Both the position numbers and the translations under genes were made by a program. 64,000 nt of DNA from positions 62,001 to 126,000 of the forward strand of contig WHUX01000007.1 of NCBI GenBank assembly GCA_015179025.1. The letters run 5' to 3'. Below are positions 11,301 to 22,649 of the stretch, piece by piece. Under the pieces are notes generated by a model. The model made no database searches. It was not told where the DNA came from and saw nothing but the letters and a program-made list of their open reading frames with translations. Numbering within the stretch: the first letter of the stretch is position 1; each line of letters begins with the position of its first letter. This stretch comes from Terfezia claveryi. Lineage: Eukaryota; Ascomycota; Pezizomycetes; Pezizales; Pezizaceae.

Positions 11301-13530
11301 CCCACACCAACCTGGTCGACTGAATGAACATTCAGATGATTGGAGCAGGAGAAATGACAGGCCAGCGTCCCAGCATGGCGATAGAAGGGCAGTTTCACCC
11401 CCCAGGATGGATCATCGACAAGACAGCACAGCATCACGCCACAGTGATAGGGATAATCATAGAATGATTGACCGAAAACCTGAACAGCAGCCTGTTGAGT
11501 TGCCCGTGTCTCGGTCTCGCCAAATGCAAGAAGATCACCCGAGTCGACCTCCAGCTGGTCCTCGAGCTGATGTCGAGAGAGCTCGAAGAGGAGACCGTGC
11601 ACCACCTCCGGAAGCAGCGCCTGTAGTGACGAAAGATCGGGAGCTTGTTGGAAGTGGACAATCGTTGAGAGGGGCACCATCTGGGCCTGCTCATGACCAT
11701 GGTTGGCAGAATAACGATCACCATCACCCTGGCCGCCTCAACCCTCCACCACCAGCCACTCTCAACACAGCAGTGCAAGAAGTGCCTTCAGGACCAAGAG
11801 CTTCTAATCGGGGACCTGGGGCGTTGCCCATCCCTGCTGACTCAAGGTACCCACAAGGTCCGCGTGGAGGCAGAGGAGGAAACCCTCCTGCATCTGGGGG
11901 AAGACAACCATTGCCCTCACCGAGCATAGGTGGACCACCAAATGCATCTCACACCACACCTATGGTAGAAGCGCGAGAGAAGGTACCACCAAGCGTTGCA
12001 GCAACGGAATTGACCACAAATGTTAACGTCGCCATGCAATCACAGGGAAACACTACCCCGGCGTCCGCATCACAAGATCCACCGGCATTCAATGTGCACC
12101 CAGATCGATTAAGGGCACTTGGTCTGCCAGCTGATCCTCCAATTCACCCTTCTCGCCTGCTAGCGGTGCAGTCTGCTGCGGTTCCGCCCCCACCTCCCCT
12201 TCCGGTAGGTCCCAGGGGAGCTCAATCAATTGGGCCTTCGCCCGTCACCCAAACCGCCCAAGAAGCTGGCCCTGGTAGTACAAAGCACGCTGCGCCCCCC
12301 ACTGGTCCTAGTATGGGAAGTCGAGGCCCTGATAGAGGTGGCGACGATGCACATAGCCGCAGAAGAGCGCATTTACTTGCCCAGAGCCTGAACGCAGCCG
12401 GCACTGGTGCCCCTGCTCCTCCCCAAGTGCAGGACCAACAATCTCCACAAGGAGTTAGTATTCGTGGTCGTGGGGGAAGGAGAACTATGGCTGGTGCTAA
12501 TGCAACTGTTGCTAATCAGACAACTCTAGGTGGGCGTGGAGGTCCAAGTGGTCAAGGTGGTGTAACTGCTGGGGCTGATAGTAGAAGGGGCAGTGGTAGC
12601 GTACCCACAACCGTTGCCGTGGGACAAACTGCTCCAGATCTGACGAGGAGGATTAGCGGTACGCTTAATGATAGCGCCGCAATTCCATCCAGACCTAGCG
12701 GGGGTGATGAGAGCAAAGCACCATCAGACCACGGCAGCCGGAGCGGACGACATCGTGACCGTGAACGAGATAGAGACCGAGGCGATAAGGATCGTGAACG
12801 GGGAGGGGATCGGGATCGTGACCGCGAACGTGAGCGTGGTACGGATAAGGACCGTGAGAGAGGGCATAGCGACCGCGAACGCGAGCATAGGGAAAACAGA
12901 GATAGGGAGCGAGACAGGGGAGATCGTGACCGCGAGAGAGAGGCTCGCCATAAAGAGAATGAGCGGGAGAGGGAGCGGGAGAGGGGCGGAGGAATGGCAA
13001 GTACTATTGCCAGCGGTCTTGGGGATAATGTCGGACGTGATAATAGAAGGAGTGATCGAGCTGGGTCGAGGGGACATGGTGGTCCATCTACCAGCGGCAG
13101 GGGAGGCAGTATTGACGACAAAAAGGAGCGGGATAGGGAGAGAGGGGAGAGAGGGGAGAGAGAGAGGGATCGAGACCGTGAGCATCGTGAGAGGGATAAT
13201 GGTGGAAGGGATCGTGATAGGGAACGAGAAAGGGAAAGGGAGCGGGATAGGGAGAGAGGAGGAGATAGGGAACGTGAGAGAGGAGGAATGCCTGGTGGAG
13301 ATAGGGACCGGGACCGTGAAAGGGAGCGGGAGAGGGAGCCGCGTGAAAGAGAGCCTCGAGATAGAAGCCGAAAACATCCTAGAGGAGAGACTGGGGGTAT
13401 GGAGATGCCTCCTGTGGTAATGGGTGGAAGCGGGCACGAAGCCAGTGGGGCCGGAACTGGTGGGAGAGGCGGAGGAGGAGCCTGGCGCGGAGACGGCAGT
13501 AAGAGGCGAAGAACTGAACGCAATGGTTAG
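5340..13530 (+). CDS. THO2: THO complex subunit 2 (THO2/THOC2 family), four exons, apparent 1-nt frameshift
   Basis: THO2 is the scaffold of the nuclear THO/TREX complex, coupling transcription elongation to mRNP packaging and export and limiting R-loops. Start: ATG at 5340 (MPGPNRKRKF). Exons: 5340-8330, 8386-10271, 10325-10491, 10551-13530; introns of 55, 53 and 59 nt with GT..AG ends. Residues 1-150 are Gly/Gln-rich. The helical THOC2 N-terminal region begins about residue 155 (LGFFYWEYITDSLLRYW). It includes ARYFTVMGYDVLVY and, across intron 1, a DGM..WLNALSMFTGKILKRY segment typical of the family. The conserved Tho2 region starts near residue 1305 (LPFYVTFWQLSVYDVFVP). The tail (residues about 1680-2674) is disordered and ends in long Arg/Glu/Asp repeats. 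The DGM segment lies in a different frame from the upstream exon: one G must be added in the G6 run at 8294-8299 to join them, so this is a sequencing error or a mutation. Predicted length after that correction is about 2674 aa. Confidence 0.93.
8331..8385 (+). other. THO2: THO2 intron 1
   Basis: GTGAGT donor, a CTAAT branch-like site and TATAG acceptor; 55 nt. Using this acceptor restores the family segment WLNALSMFTGKILKRY, which fixes the boundaries. Confidence 0.85.
12735..13365 (+). repeat. THO2: Arg/Glu/Asp low-complexity coding repeat in the THO2 tail
   Basis: About 600 bases of degenerate 6-18 nt repeats (CGTGAC, CGGGAG, GATAGGGA types) encode runs of RDRE, RERE and GDRD dipeptides in the last 260 residues of THO2. 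Such RD/RE tracts bind RNA and nuclear speckle proteins in other families (established for RS/RD-type domains; inferred here). The codons vary, so the tract is protein-selected or old rather than a fresh microsatellite. Confidence 0.85.
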
Positions 13531-15514
13531 GGATTATTCGCGAATCGGCTAGCTTCTTAGGCTTGCCAAAGCTCCGATGCACAGCTCTCGCAGAGTAGTG
13601 GATGGGGATTAGATAAATTGGATGTGATTCAGAGGAGGGGGTCCTAGATTTTCCTGCATTCACCGCACTTGTTTTATCATGGTTTCACCGGTTTGCGGTT
13701 TGCTCCACTCAGCAAAAAATTGTTATCGGCGCTGTAATCGAATCCCCGTTGCTTGTAATGTTTCTGTCTTCTCGAAGGGAATTGGTCATTGGATTTTTGG
13801 CTGGGGGGCTCGATACAAGGGGGGGTAAACTGAGGTTGAGTGAAGGAGTCTCCACAGGCGGCCGGCCACTCGACCAGCCCGAACCGGCAGGCTTCTCCCT
13901 GTCGAGCGAATCATCAATGTTCATAACCGCTATTACGGGATTCTGTTGAATTATCTTAATTTTTTTGTCCTTTTTTTTTCTTTCTGTTGCATGGGTTCAT
14001 TCGTCTTTTCTCTGGCATATCATTCATATCATATCAAATTCCACTCTATCTCACCAATCCATGCGAACCCAGCCTACCAAGCATATCCAACCACCAATAC
14101 AAACACCAGCAATCCCTTCTCTGACCACCTACCCTAACCATTACCTTTCGACATCTTATCACAATACCCCTCCTCCACCACCGCTCCTGCTCCTCCACCA
14201 TCTACCCTCCATAAACCCCTCCCTGGTCTTGCCCTTTTTTCTTCTCTCTATTTCCCATTTAGAAGTTGCCCACCTTCTGATAACCGGATCTTGAGTTAGA
14301 GCCTCGCATCGTTCGTTACCTTACCTCAAGTTGAAATTGCCGTGTTATCAAACGTACGCGCGCTAGCTATGCGCATGGATCTGTTGACATCCCTCCTCGG
14401 TACTCCACACGTCAAACTCACTTTCTTCGTGCTCAATCTAATGCACCTTCAATCACTGAAGTCGGCGAGGAAATCTGTCATACTCTGCGTCACACCCACT
14501 GCGTTATACGGCATCTTTAAAATCTCGGCTCGGTATCCTAACTTCTTGATTTTACCAATCAAATACCGCCGGCTTATAATGTTTCGACTGTCACTATTTC
14601 CTGTGCATTTAGGATATTATGTATTGGCTTAAACAGAAAACGAGGCTACCTCCGGGCCTAGAATGGTAAGGTAAGGGAAAACTATCGTCATTTGTAGAAA
14701 AACATGGAGAATATATTGTTATATGACCCCATGAAAAAATAACATTAGAGAAGAAATGAGAAACGGAAGATCGCTAGTATATTAGCAGCTGATCAATTTT
14801 GTGTAAACACACTTCGATATAAAATGTTGAGTTTGATCATTTTAGGCACCAGAATTACTCAGCCAGCATAAAGTCTCCGTGTGGCTATGTACACGAATTT
14901 AGTACATGAATTTAGTACATGAATCTACCTTATCCAGCGCTTTTAGTGGTTTATCTATACCATCTGTGAGTGTAGATCTTTTTTTGGAAAAAAAAAAAAA
15001 AAAAAAGTGTAGATCTAGCTGCCTTGATTCTCGAAACAGGCACCACTTGTTGCTATTTGCTATGTATACATAGACTATACAAGCGTGGAGGCTCTGGTTC
15101 AGTAACTAATCAGGAACTCCATTGAATCTGAATTATTGGCGGTGTATTGAGTAATATTTTTTATATTGCTATGACCCGGTCTATGACAGCATCTGCAGAG
15201 ATTGCAATCGTCATGGACACTCGTTGGGTCCGCATACGAGTAATGAGTATATAAATAAAAATAAAAAAATAAAAATAAAAATAAAAACGAAGATTGCAAT
15301 TACATGAATAACGTACGAGAGCCGTCATTACTTTTGAATTTCCGTGTCCACCTGGAACATTGACTTCCATGCGTGTCCTATGACTAGCTGCATGTAAAGT
15401 GCGGGCCGCTACGCCGCTTCCTATTGATAACAAATGACATGTAAGCGTGATAGGCGTAAACCTACCACTTCAAGAGCTTTACACATGATAGGCGTGTGAT
15501 AAAATTGCACTGCT
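13531..15514. other. Intergenic; THO2 3' flank, C/T-rich and A/T-tract DNA
   Basis: After the THO2 stop there are pyrimidine-rich stretches, small ORFs without coherent composition, a near-duplicated TGAATTTAGTACA at about 14895-14925, an A19-type tract near 14990 and an (AAAAAT)n-like tract at 15252-15290. No supported gene. Confidence 0.45.
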
Positions 15515-16480
15515 GTGGTTGAATATACTAGGGCTGATTGCCTATTCCCCGGTTCGTACGCCCCTTATTCGAGAGCAGACATTAAGAGGCTTCTTTATTT
15601 GTTGAATCTCGGGTATCGTTGGATCTGAGAATGACAGTATCATGACATATCTTGATCGAGCACGAGAAATAAATGTGCAGGCTGCGTCTTCAATGATGAC
15701 AACAGGTCGTGTGGTTGAATCCTGGATCAGTCCTTCTTTTTTGTAACAGTATGTCAAACTACAACAAGGCGCTCCTCATAATGGAGATAACGTTCCCATA
15801 TGTCGATGCCCAGAAATAATCGCCTGAATGTACCTACCGTCAATGACTGAAGGGGCCCAGGTCTTTTTGGGCAAGCTGAGCCCTGGAGCCCAACTGCCAT
15901 CAACCTGAACCCGGCTTTCACAATGCCGAACACGCCTTATCCCATTACCCGATCTTCTTACAATCCAATATCACCCATTGGCCGTCCAATGACTTCGTGG
16001 TCGAGTCTGAAGATAGGGCACTCTCAACCGTGGACCGGTGAGTTATATGCTCGGCTAACAAATCCACACTCAGAGCTTCGTTTTGCTAAGGTGAACGTTC
16101 TTGGTGTATCATGCGAACCTTGTATGGCATGTGAACAGCAGAGCTGCCATAGCATTGGTGCCCGCATCCAATTTCAAAACCGGCCTGGTGGGTGTTAGTT
16201 ATGGGCCCAAGGGTACAGTACAGAGCTAAAGAAATTGCACTGAATGGTTTAGAAGTTGGCAGCGAGTCTCGTATGGCGGAATCCCGCGCACAGTGTCATC
16301 CAGCGTCCAGTTTATTTTTAATACACGTTTTGCGTTGGAGTATTTGAGTCACAGAGAGTGCTACCAAGGGCTGAGTCTCGCTGTATGAAAGGCCCCAGTT
16401 TCCCCCCAGAATCAGCACTTCAGCATCAGATCCAGATCCCCAGCTAGCTGCAGTACCTGGGTCTGCCGCTACAACGGCCC
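15515..16480. repeat. Segmental duplication, copy 1 (upstream of paralogue A)
   Basis: This block aligns by eye, with gaps, to about 18505-20015. Shared landmarks include the CTCGGGTATCG / CTCAGGTATCG region with following GACAGTATCA / GACAATACCA, the GTGTGGTTGAA.CCTGGAT stretch, ACCGGTGAG followed by TTATATGCTCGGCTA.CAAA, TTGCCATAGCATTGGTGCCC-type sequence and the proline-rich leader just before the paralogue ATG. Divergence is high, so the duplication is old. A short frame at 15923-16198 inside it is not conserved in the second copy and is not called. Confidence 0.7.
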
Positions 16481-16536
16481 TTCTCATTCAATTTGCTTTC
16501 AAGCTCCATATTCAGATACTCTCCCCTCATCCCATA

Positions 16537-17091
16537 ATGGCCACTCTAGAGGCAAGGAAAACTGCCAGTGGTGATCATCCAGGTCCAGATCCCCAGCCGC
16601 GGGCTTCCGGGTGGGTTGCAATCAACGACGTGGAGGTGAGACTGATACCAGTTCTAGATATTCTCCCCGTTGAAGGTCTGACTGCAAAAATGTAGCCGGA
16701 CTTTGTTCCACACCTCCCAGCTTTTCCGAGCCCGGAGCTTCCAGGGCCAGACATTCCGAGCCCGGAGCTTCCAGGGCCAGACATTCCGGTGCCAGAATTA
16801 CAGGATCCATACATACTCGCATTCCGGATTATACAACATCTTACATTAAAATCGATGCGACGCTTGAAGGAACCAAGCCTCCGATTGCTCATGCCAGAAC
16901 TGCATGAGTGGCCCTTTACCAACCTCGTGCAGTTGTGGCGCTCATCCATAATCGACTGGTGGCGCCAGCTCATGATTGGTCTCATCAATAGGCGCAGGGA
17001 GGAGAGTAATATGCCACCACTAGATCCCAGAGATTACTCCTACCTGAACGGCATTGATCCAAACAACCTGCCAGAAGAGTTGGTAGACTGA
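16537..17091 (+). CDS. Paralogue A of a small WW-x2-LM protein family (164 aa)
   Basis: Exon 1 is 16537-16635 (33 codons, MATLEARKTASG...); a 60-nt intron (GTGAGA..TGTAG) ends at 16695; exon 2 is 16696-17091. Exon 2 begins with a proline-rich segment containing a perfect 30-bp tandem duplication (PSPELPGPDI twice). It then carries the family core: an AFRIIQHL helix, a basic stretch, DWWRQLMIGLINRRR, and the C-terminal motif DYSYLNGIDPN. The same core, the same intron position just before it, and similar intron sequence (GTRAGACTGATA) occur in gene B. No membrane segment or signal peptide. Unknown function; helical, possibly a protein-interaction module (inference). Confidence 0.72.
16727..16786 (+). 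repeat. Perfect 30-bp tandem duplication in paralogue A
   Basis: Two identical 30-base units at 16727-16756 and 16757-16786 encode PSPELPGPDI twice in frame. The lack of divergence indicates a recent expansion. Confidence 0.9.
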
Positions 17092-18504
17092 GCGTCTGCT
17101 ACTCGCGCGGTGCTTTCTGCAGGGCCCATGCTGATATGGTCTTCTACGAAATGATCAATACCCTCCGCCGTCCGGCAAGCTCTGATGATCAAACTTGTTG
17201 ATGATATTTCCCCTGTCCTGCAATCACTCGCTTTGAGTAATTTTCCTAATCGCGCTTTTATATAACTTTTCCTAACGGGGAATGAATTTTGATGCTTATT
17301 TGCTTGTGACTCTTCTTGTTCTTCAATCAATCTCAAGTAACTAAACTATACTTTATCTTACCTTTTCAATGTACCGATTGAATGTGATTATCGAGGCCTT
17401 TGACCTCTGAGCACTCTCTGCCCTGCCGTAGCCGGCTCTAGATTTATATGCCTTAAGCTTGGTCTTGAGCATGGATAGCTGTATACATGCACATGTACCG
17501 ACATAAGTCGACGTCAATAAGCCTGTTGAAAGTGCTATTTCAATAGTGCTTCTGCCCTGAGTTTACGTTTGCCTGTTCTTTTGATTGTCCTGTTGATAAA
17601 GGACGCTAAGTATGGTATTCATCAGCCCTTTCCATCCCACTGGCTCCCCTTTCATCAAATTCTAGCCTCGGGCCAGGTTCTAGAGGACATACCATATACA
17701 ATATGGTCTCCAAAGGGCTCCTAAGCTCATTTCAGGGGACCGTTCATTCGAATCTAGAAAGACACAGAAACGGCATTCGAATGGGTGGCAGACAGCTAGT
17801 ATGGTATCTACAAGGCACTTCGAAATCGAAACTGAATCAGACGTTAATGGCCAGTTTGAAACGGTTGGCTGCGGCTGGCACGTTATTTGGTGGAATTAGT
17901 AGTGCTATTTGTTGGGACCGAATTGGGGTCGTAATGCCAAGACTGTTCGCTCATATGCTTGCATATTTTCTTAAATGCTGTCAAGAAAACACTTGGAGCG
18001 GGTAGTGCTTTTTGGTTTAGTACTTTGGTTCCCTATATCGACCCAAGTTAATTTCAAGCAGGTGGCCAATATAAAACCGTCCAGATTACCTAAAATTAGG
18101 GGTATAATGAATCCCCTGTTATTGATTATGCTCGTCTATGTCCTCAGCATTCGCCAAGATTGCATGAATACGAGGGCTCAGGCCCTTATTGAGGCTCATA
18201 TCCAAAACAAACTTCCATTTACGTAGGGTCGTGCAACCAGACTAGTAGTTCCCGCGGTTAAGTGGCGCTGACTAAAATACATACATGTGCAGCCTAGCTA
18301 CATGTGGTGCATGCAGATACATACATATGTACGTGTGTTCAGATATTCGAATATTCTAGCTCGACGGAGATAGGTAACAACAGCCATGGCCAATTTCTAG
18401 CCTTTCGCCGCATTGAATAATGGAAAGAATTAGTCTTTATTCGTTTGTCCGCGTACACCTGCCTATTCACGGAATATACACATCATGGGTTTGCATTTTG
18501 AATA
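17092..18504. other. Gap between paralogues A and B; no confident gene
   Basis: The 3' flank of A (about 17370-17410, GAATGTGATTAT..CCTTTGACCTCTGA) resembles the 3' flank of B at about 21145-21190, so the duplicated unit includes both flanks. A frame at 17703-18005 (MVSKGLLSSFQGTVH...) and one at 17975-18226 are open but have no counterpart beyond B and no recognisable domain; they may be relics. An insertion-unit copy lies at 18231-18244. Confidence 0.4.
18231..18244 (-). mobile_element. Ultrashort insertion unit (GTGCAACCAGACTA)
   Basis: A 14-base copy of the dispersed unit. Flanks GTAGGGTC and GTAGTTCC match at only 5 of 8 positions, so any target duplication is decayed. Confidence 0.5.
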
Positions 18505-20015
18505 GTTGCACAGTAGTTGAATTAAGTAAGGCTACTTGCCTGTTCTCCGGTTGATACACCCAATTCCCTAGAGCAACAGCCACTAAGGCGGGTTTTATTA
18601 TTTCTTTATCACCGAACCTCAGGTATCGTTTGACCTGGAGATGACAATACCAAGCTAATTATGAGTACGGCTCTTGAGCTCGAGAGATACATGTATAGGC
18701 TGCGCCTTAGTGGTGCACATACAGATAGGTGTGGTTGAACCCTGGATTTTTGTCCTTCTATGTTCAATATACCTAACCCCATATTCCAAGAACGCGGCGC
18801 TCTAAGATCACCGAACGAAATTACCATTCTCATAGAGCCCCTCATAAATGATCACCTGGAAACGGCTGATGACTTATTGGCCCGGCCTTTTTGAGGGGCC
18901 AAAGTAGATCTCCACCGTCTTCGCGGACCCGGTTTTCCACAATACTGAACATGGCCTATCCCAAGCCTTCTGTTGGCCCATGGTTCGTCCCTGCATACAG
19001 CCCTTTTATTAAAAATAAAATAAACTCAAACTCATAACTCATTATGTGGTCCCAGGACTTTCACGAGCCACCTGAATCTCGGGTAGATTCAAGTGCATGC
19101 ACGTTGAATCTGCCGGCCTGCACTTGATAAAATTGATGGAGATAGCTGGGAAAGGAAATAACGGAAATACCAAGGGGAATCATGTTCGTCATCTGGCCTC
19201 TCCTAGGCCATCTGTGTGAATATGTAACTGAAAAGAGCCTCCACTATCTCTCACCGTTCTCCATCTCCTTCCTCCTACCCCAAGTTGTTGCTATTCCAAT
19301 GAGTTCTCTTCTTGCTGATACCTATTTGGGTAGTTGAAGACCACCTGATGGCCGTCCTCACTTCAGTGGAGAGATGGACAGTCAGCCTTGCGTACATGGT
19401 CTTTCCAGCTGCGTTAGTGCATACAACCCTATATCAGCCATTTACCACTCGATGAGTTGGTAGCAAGTCTCAAGATAGATGATTAACCGGTGAGCTAGTT
19501 ATATGCTCGGCTATCAAACCCAGGCTCGGGGCTTCGCTCTACAGGGTGAGGGTTCTCGGGATAACCATGTGAGCGCGAAGTTGCCATAGCATTGGTGCCC
19601 TCCTCCAGTCATCACCGAAGCTGGCCCGAAGGTGTTCATTATGAGTTCAACTAGGTATAGAGGTTTAGACCTCACCTCATGCCCAACTATTGGTCTGGAT
19701 CGAGGAATTGCACGGAATGTTTCCACCCGACGTCTTTCATCATTCAGTGCAATTTAATGTCACCCAGAGAGTCGAAGTTTCTAGAGCCAGGGAGAGTATA
19801 CTCAGGGCTGATCCCAACAGACCCAGAGGACCTGCTTATTACTTAAGACCCGGGCTCCTCTCCATCAGAACCAGCAGTAATTCAGCATCGGTTTTCCAAC
19901 TTCCTCCAATCCCCCCCGCAGTACCTGCCCCCTCTACGCCCCCTCAACTTAACATAGCCTCGTTCCCACTTAACCCTACCTAGGCCTACTGCTTCAAGTC
20001 CAAAACTCTTTATTC
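18505..20015. repeat. Segmental duplication, copy 2 (upstream of paralogue B)
   Basis: Diverged partner of 15515-16480, in the same orientation and immediately upstream of paralogue B as copy 1 is of paralogue A. It is longer because it contains extra sequence at about 19000-19460, including a dispersed-repeat copy at 19005-19120. Confidence 0.7.
19005..19120 (+). repeat. Dispersed repeat family, copy 1
   Basis: An A/T-tract head followed by an ACTCATTATG-like stretch, GAGCCACCTGAATC, a GATTCAAG block and TTGAATCTGCCGG. The same order of blocks is seen at 21630-21960 and 25070-25185. Diverged transposon remnant; class unknown. Confidence 0.45.
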
Positions 20016-20023
20016 ATCTCACA

Positions 20024-20815
20024 ATGGCCCCTGGTCATTCTAAGTTTACTGCAATTAACCAGGTAAGACTGATATCACTGTTCAATTAGTTGTTGTGTTT
20101 AGCTCCTAGATCTGACTAGAATGAATGTTCTACAGCGACGGGAATTGGAGCGTGAAGACGCACTCAGGATAGTAGAGCATCTTGTCTCCGGACCTAGGTC
20201 TTTGGCGCGCTTGGGGCTGCAAACCTTTAAACTGCTCGTACCCAACACTCCAATTCACGAAGGACACAACGGTAAACCGGATTCTTGGCTCACGGCCGAG
20301 ATTACTGAGTGGTGGCAGACCCTCATGGTTGCGCTCCTTAATGGAAATAGCAACGTAATAGTGGGCCCTGGTTGTCGCCAATTTACACCCATCAACCCAC
20401 CGCAGGTAAGCCTGATATCAGTGGGCATGTTTAGCAAACTAGAGATCTGAATCTGACTAGATACATGAATGTTCCACAGCGGCGGGAATTGAAATACAAA
20501 GACGCATTTAGAATAGTACAGCATGTTGCCTTCAAATGCTTGCCGCACTGGGATCAACAAACCTTTGAATTGGCTATACCAAATAGCCTAATTCACAAAG
20601 GATCTAACTATAAACGGGAGTCATGGTCCACGGTTGAGGTCACTATGTGGTGGCAGTCCCTTATGGTTGAGCTCCTCAATGAATGCATGGCAGCAAACTC
20701 TGAGCCAACAATGTGTATTGAAGACTACAGCTACCTAAACGGTGTTGATCTTGGGTCGGAGGGGAGTAACAGTACTGGCTACAATGGGCCAAACCCTCCA
20801 CTTCCAAGTCAATAA
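20024..20815 (+). CDS. Paralogue B: two tandem copies of the WW-x2-LM domain (214 aa)
   Basis: Exons 20024-20062 (MAPGHSKFTAINQ), 20136-20405 and 20480-20815, joined in phase 0. Each of exons 2 and 3 encodes one family domain. Domain 1 runs RRELEREDALRIVEHL to EWWQTLMVALLN; domain 2 runs RRELKYKDAFRIVQHV to MWWQSLMVELLN, followed by DYSYLNGVD as in paralogue A. The residues before each intron are also duplicated (FTAINQ and FTPINPPQ), and both introns begin GTAAG.CTGATATCA and end near GAATGTTC.ACAG. So the gene arose by internal duplication of an exon-intron unit. No signal peptide or membrane segment. Function unknown; a bivalent version of the A/C module. Confidence 0.75.
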
Positions 20816-21629
20816 CCAGCCGTTAGCAATTTGACCGGGCTCAAGAGCCACTAGTCGATGCAATTGCTGATCAGAGCAATGGATGTTGAGGTTTCCCATG
20901 CCGTGTTGTCATTTCAGCCGTGTTGTCATTTCATTTGTTCAAATCTTGGGGGTGCCTTATTATTTATACTATATTTTTCCATTTCTTATGAGGTGGTTGG
21001 TTTTGACGAGAGATTCTTTTTGTTGGTGATATGAATTATTTCTTTGCTTCGTGTTAGTTAGGCCAATTTTCAAGTGTACCTAGCAAATGTGAGAGCAGCA
21101 TGTCTCCTAGCGAATATATATAACTCAGCTCTAAATACTGTACTGGCTGAATGTAATTATTGTGTTTAAAACCTTCTGACCTCTGACCAGACCAAGCCGT
21201 GTAACGTGGGGCTGCATAGGAGTACTAAGTTTTATAAAAAAAAAAAAAGCCGTGTAACGAGCCTCCGGGCATCCATTTAGCTATAGATACCGGTATGTCC
21301 GTGTACAAGTTGAAACATATGTCGAATACGAAACCTACATAAGATCATTCACTATGGGTATGGTATGAACAATAGGTTGACATTACGAAGTACAAGCATC
21401 GTATGCGTAGATGATAAGCATAATCATTGGGTCACGCGACACAAGAGAACAAAGCATCAAGACTTTCGTCAGCATCGACGCTTCAGACATAACTTATGTA
21501 CACATCAATTTCCAGACACTTATATCCAATATCTGTCAATCTGCCTATCCTAAGTTCCGCGGCTGTTGTTGATTAAAATATCAGTATACTAGTAAATGCT
21601 AGTGGCTAGTGATAATTTGAAGTGGTTTT
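20816..21629. other. 3' flank of paralogue B; no gene seen
   Basis: Stop-rich A/T-biased DNA containing a block similar to the 3' flank of paralogue A, an A12 tract near 21237, and a repeated AGCCGTGTAACG. The small frame at 21365-21553 has no support. Confidence 0.45.
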
Positions 21630-21960
21630 TTTTTTTTTTTTTTTTATTTTTATTTAAAAATACTCATTACCGCATCCACTGGCGAACAACGATCCTTGTC
21701 AGTTTAACTGACAGGGACCATTATACCTCAGTGAGCTTGTTACCATCCACCTATTTTATCACCTTTACTGCATAAGCTCGACCTATGTCTTTAAACTGAC
21801 AAGGATCGTTATACACCAGTAGATGCGGTACTCCTATTCGATCCCAGTAGGGGCCCATGAGGAGCCACCCGGAAGCCCAGGTGGATTCAGGACAAGGCAA
21901 GTTAGTCTGCCAGGTCCGGCGCGGGGAAAACAAGGACATATAATAACACCGTGTAACGAA
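21630..21960 (+). repeat. Dispersed repeat family, copy 2, containing an inverted-repeat element
   Basis: It starts with a T18/A-rich tract, then TACTCATTACCGCATC, an approximately 40-bp inverted repeat (21668-21706 against 21791-21832, both carrying AACGATCCTTGTCAGTTTA in opposite orientation), then GAGCCACCCGGAAGCCCAG, GGATTCAGG and GTTAGTCTGCC blocks shared with copies 1 and 3. This looks like a non-autonomous transposon remnant; no coding sequence. Confidence 0.6.
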
Positions 21961-22574
21961 CAAGGGGGAAAAAAAAGGAAATTGGTGTAAACCCGAAGCC
22001 GCAGGGTCCCCATAACTGAGGCCTGCGGAATTTGAATTGGGTAGTTAGGTTGTGAATGAGCTATATAGCCTGGTTATTCTTAAGGAACATCCTACTTCTT
22101 GTTAAGCTACTTACGTCTTGTATAAGTAGTAGCTTCGTAGGCATTGGTCCGACTGCAAATTAAAGTATATCTTAGAACATTCGAATTCTCTGGACGATCC
22201 CACGTGCCTGTCTGAATTTCTGTATACATGTTGATCATGACGGCATGTGTCATAGAAACCCAGGAAACGTCATGTTTCATGCATGCAACAGCAGTACCGG
22301 AAGCTGGAACCATGCTTCTAGGCACGAGGCAGCTGGGGCTCCTCGGCTAAATGCCTATAACGGACATCCCATGCTCTGTGGAGCATTGTGCATGAGTTGA
22401 TGCTTAAGCGAAAGACTACGGGTAAGGTTTACTTAAGACATGCACAGGTTGTAGGCCAACCCGATCTAGCTATAGAAGGAATAAATGAAGAATCATACAT
22501 CATGAGGCTCACAAATATACTACGATAGAGCTTGGTTAACGTTCATCTCGATGTTTTATCTCTACATAGAAACT

Positions 22575-22649
22575 GTAGTCTGGTTGGCGTTGTCCCCCTG
22601 ATCAGGCTTCCCGCGCCCATTGGTTCGAACTCAGTGCCAACCAGACTAC
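22575..22649. mobile_element. 75-bp element with inverted TAGTCTGGTTGGC ends
   Basis: Left end GTAGTCTGGTTGGC and right end GTGCCAACCAGACTAC are inverted copies of the dispersed unit, separated by about 45 bases. This looks like a miniature element bounded by both terminal repeats. The interior contains GGTTCGAACTC, which resembles a Pol III B box (possibly chance). No target duplication is visible at its edges. Confidence 0.55.

Noticed and set aside
12552..13523. Long minus-strand Arg/Ser frame opposite the THO2 tail
   Set aside because: A shadow of the RDRE repeat: codon periodicity of the plus-strand coding repeat opens the antisense frame. The plus strand continues a recognised protein.
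15923..16198. ORF beginning MPNTPYPITRSS upstream of paralogue A
   Set aside because: The duplicated segment at about 18950-19650 does not preserve the frame, so no selection on it is visible.
17703..18226. Two overlapping ORFs between paralogues A and B
   Set aside because: No recognisable domain, no splice signals linking them and no clear counterpart downstream of B; could be a relic but not supported as genes.
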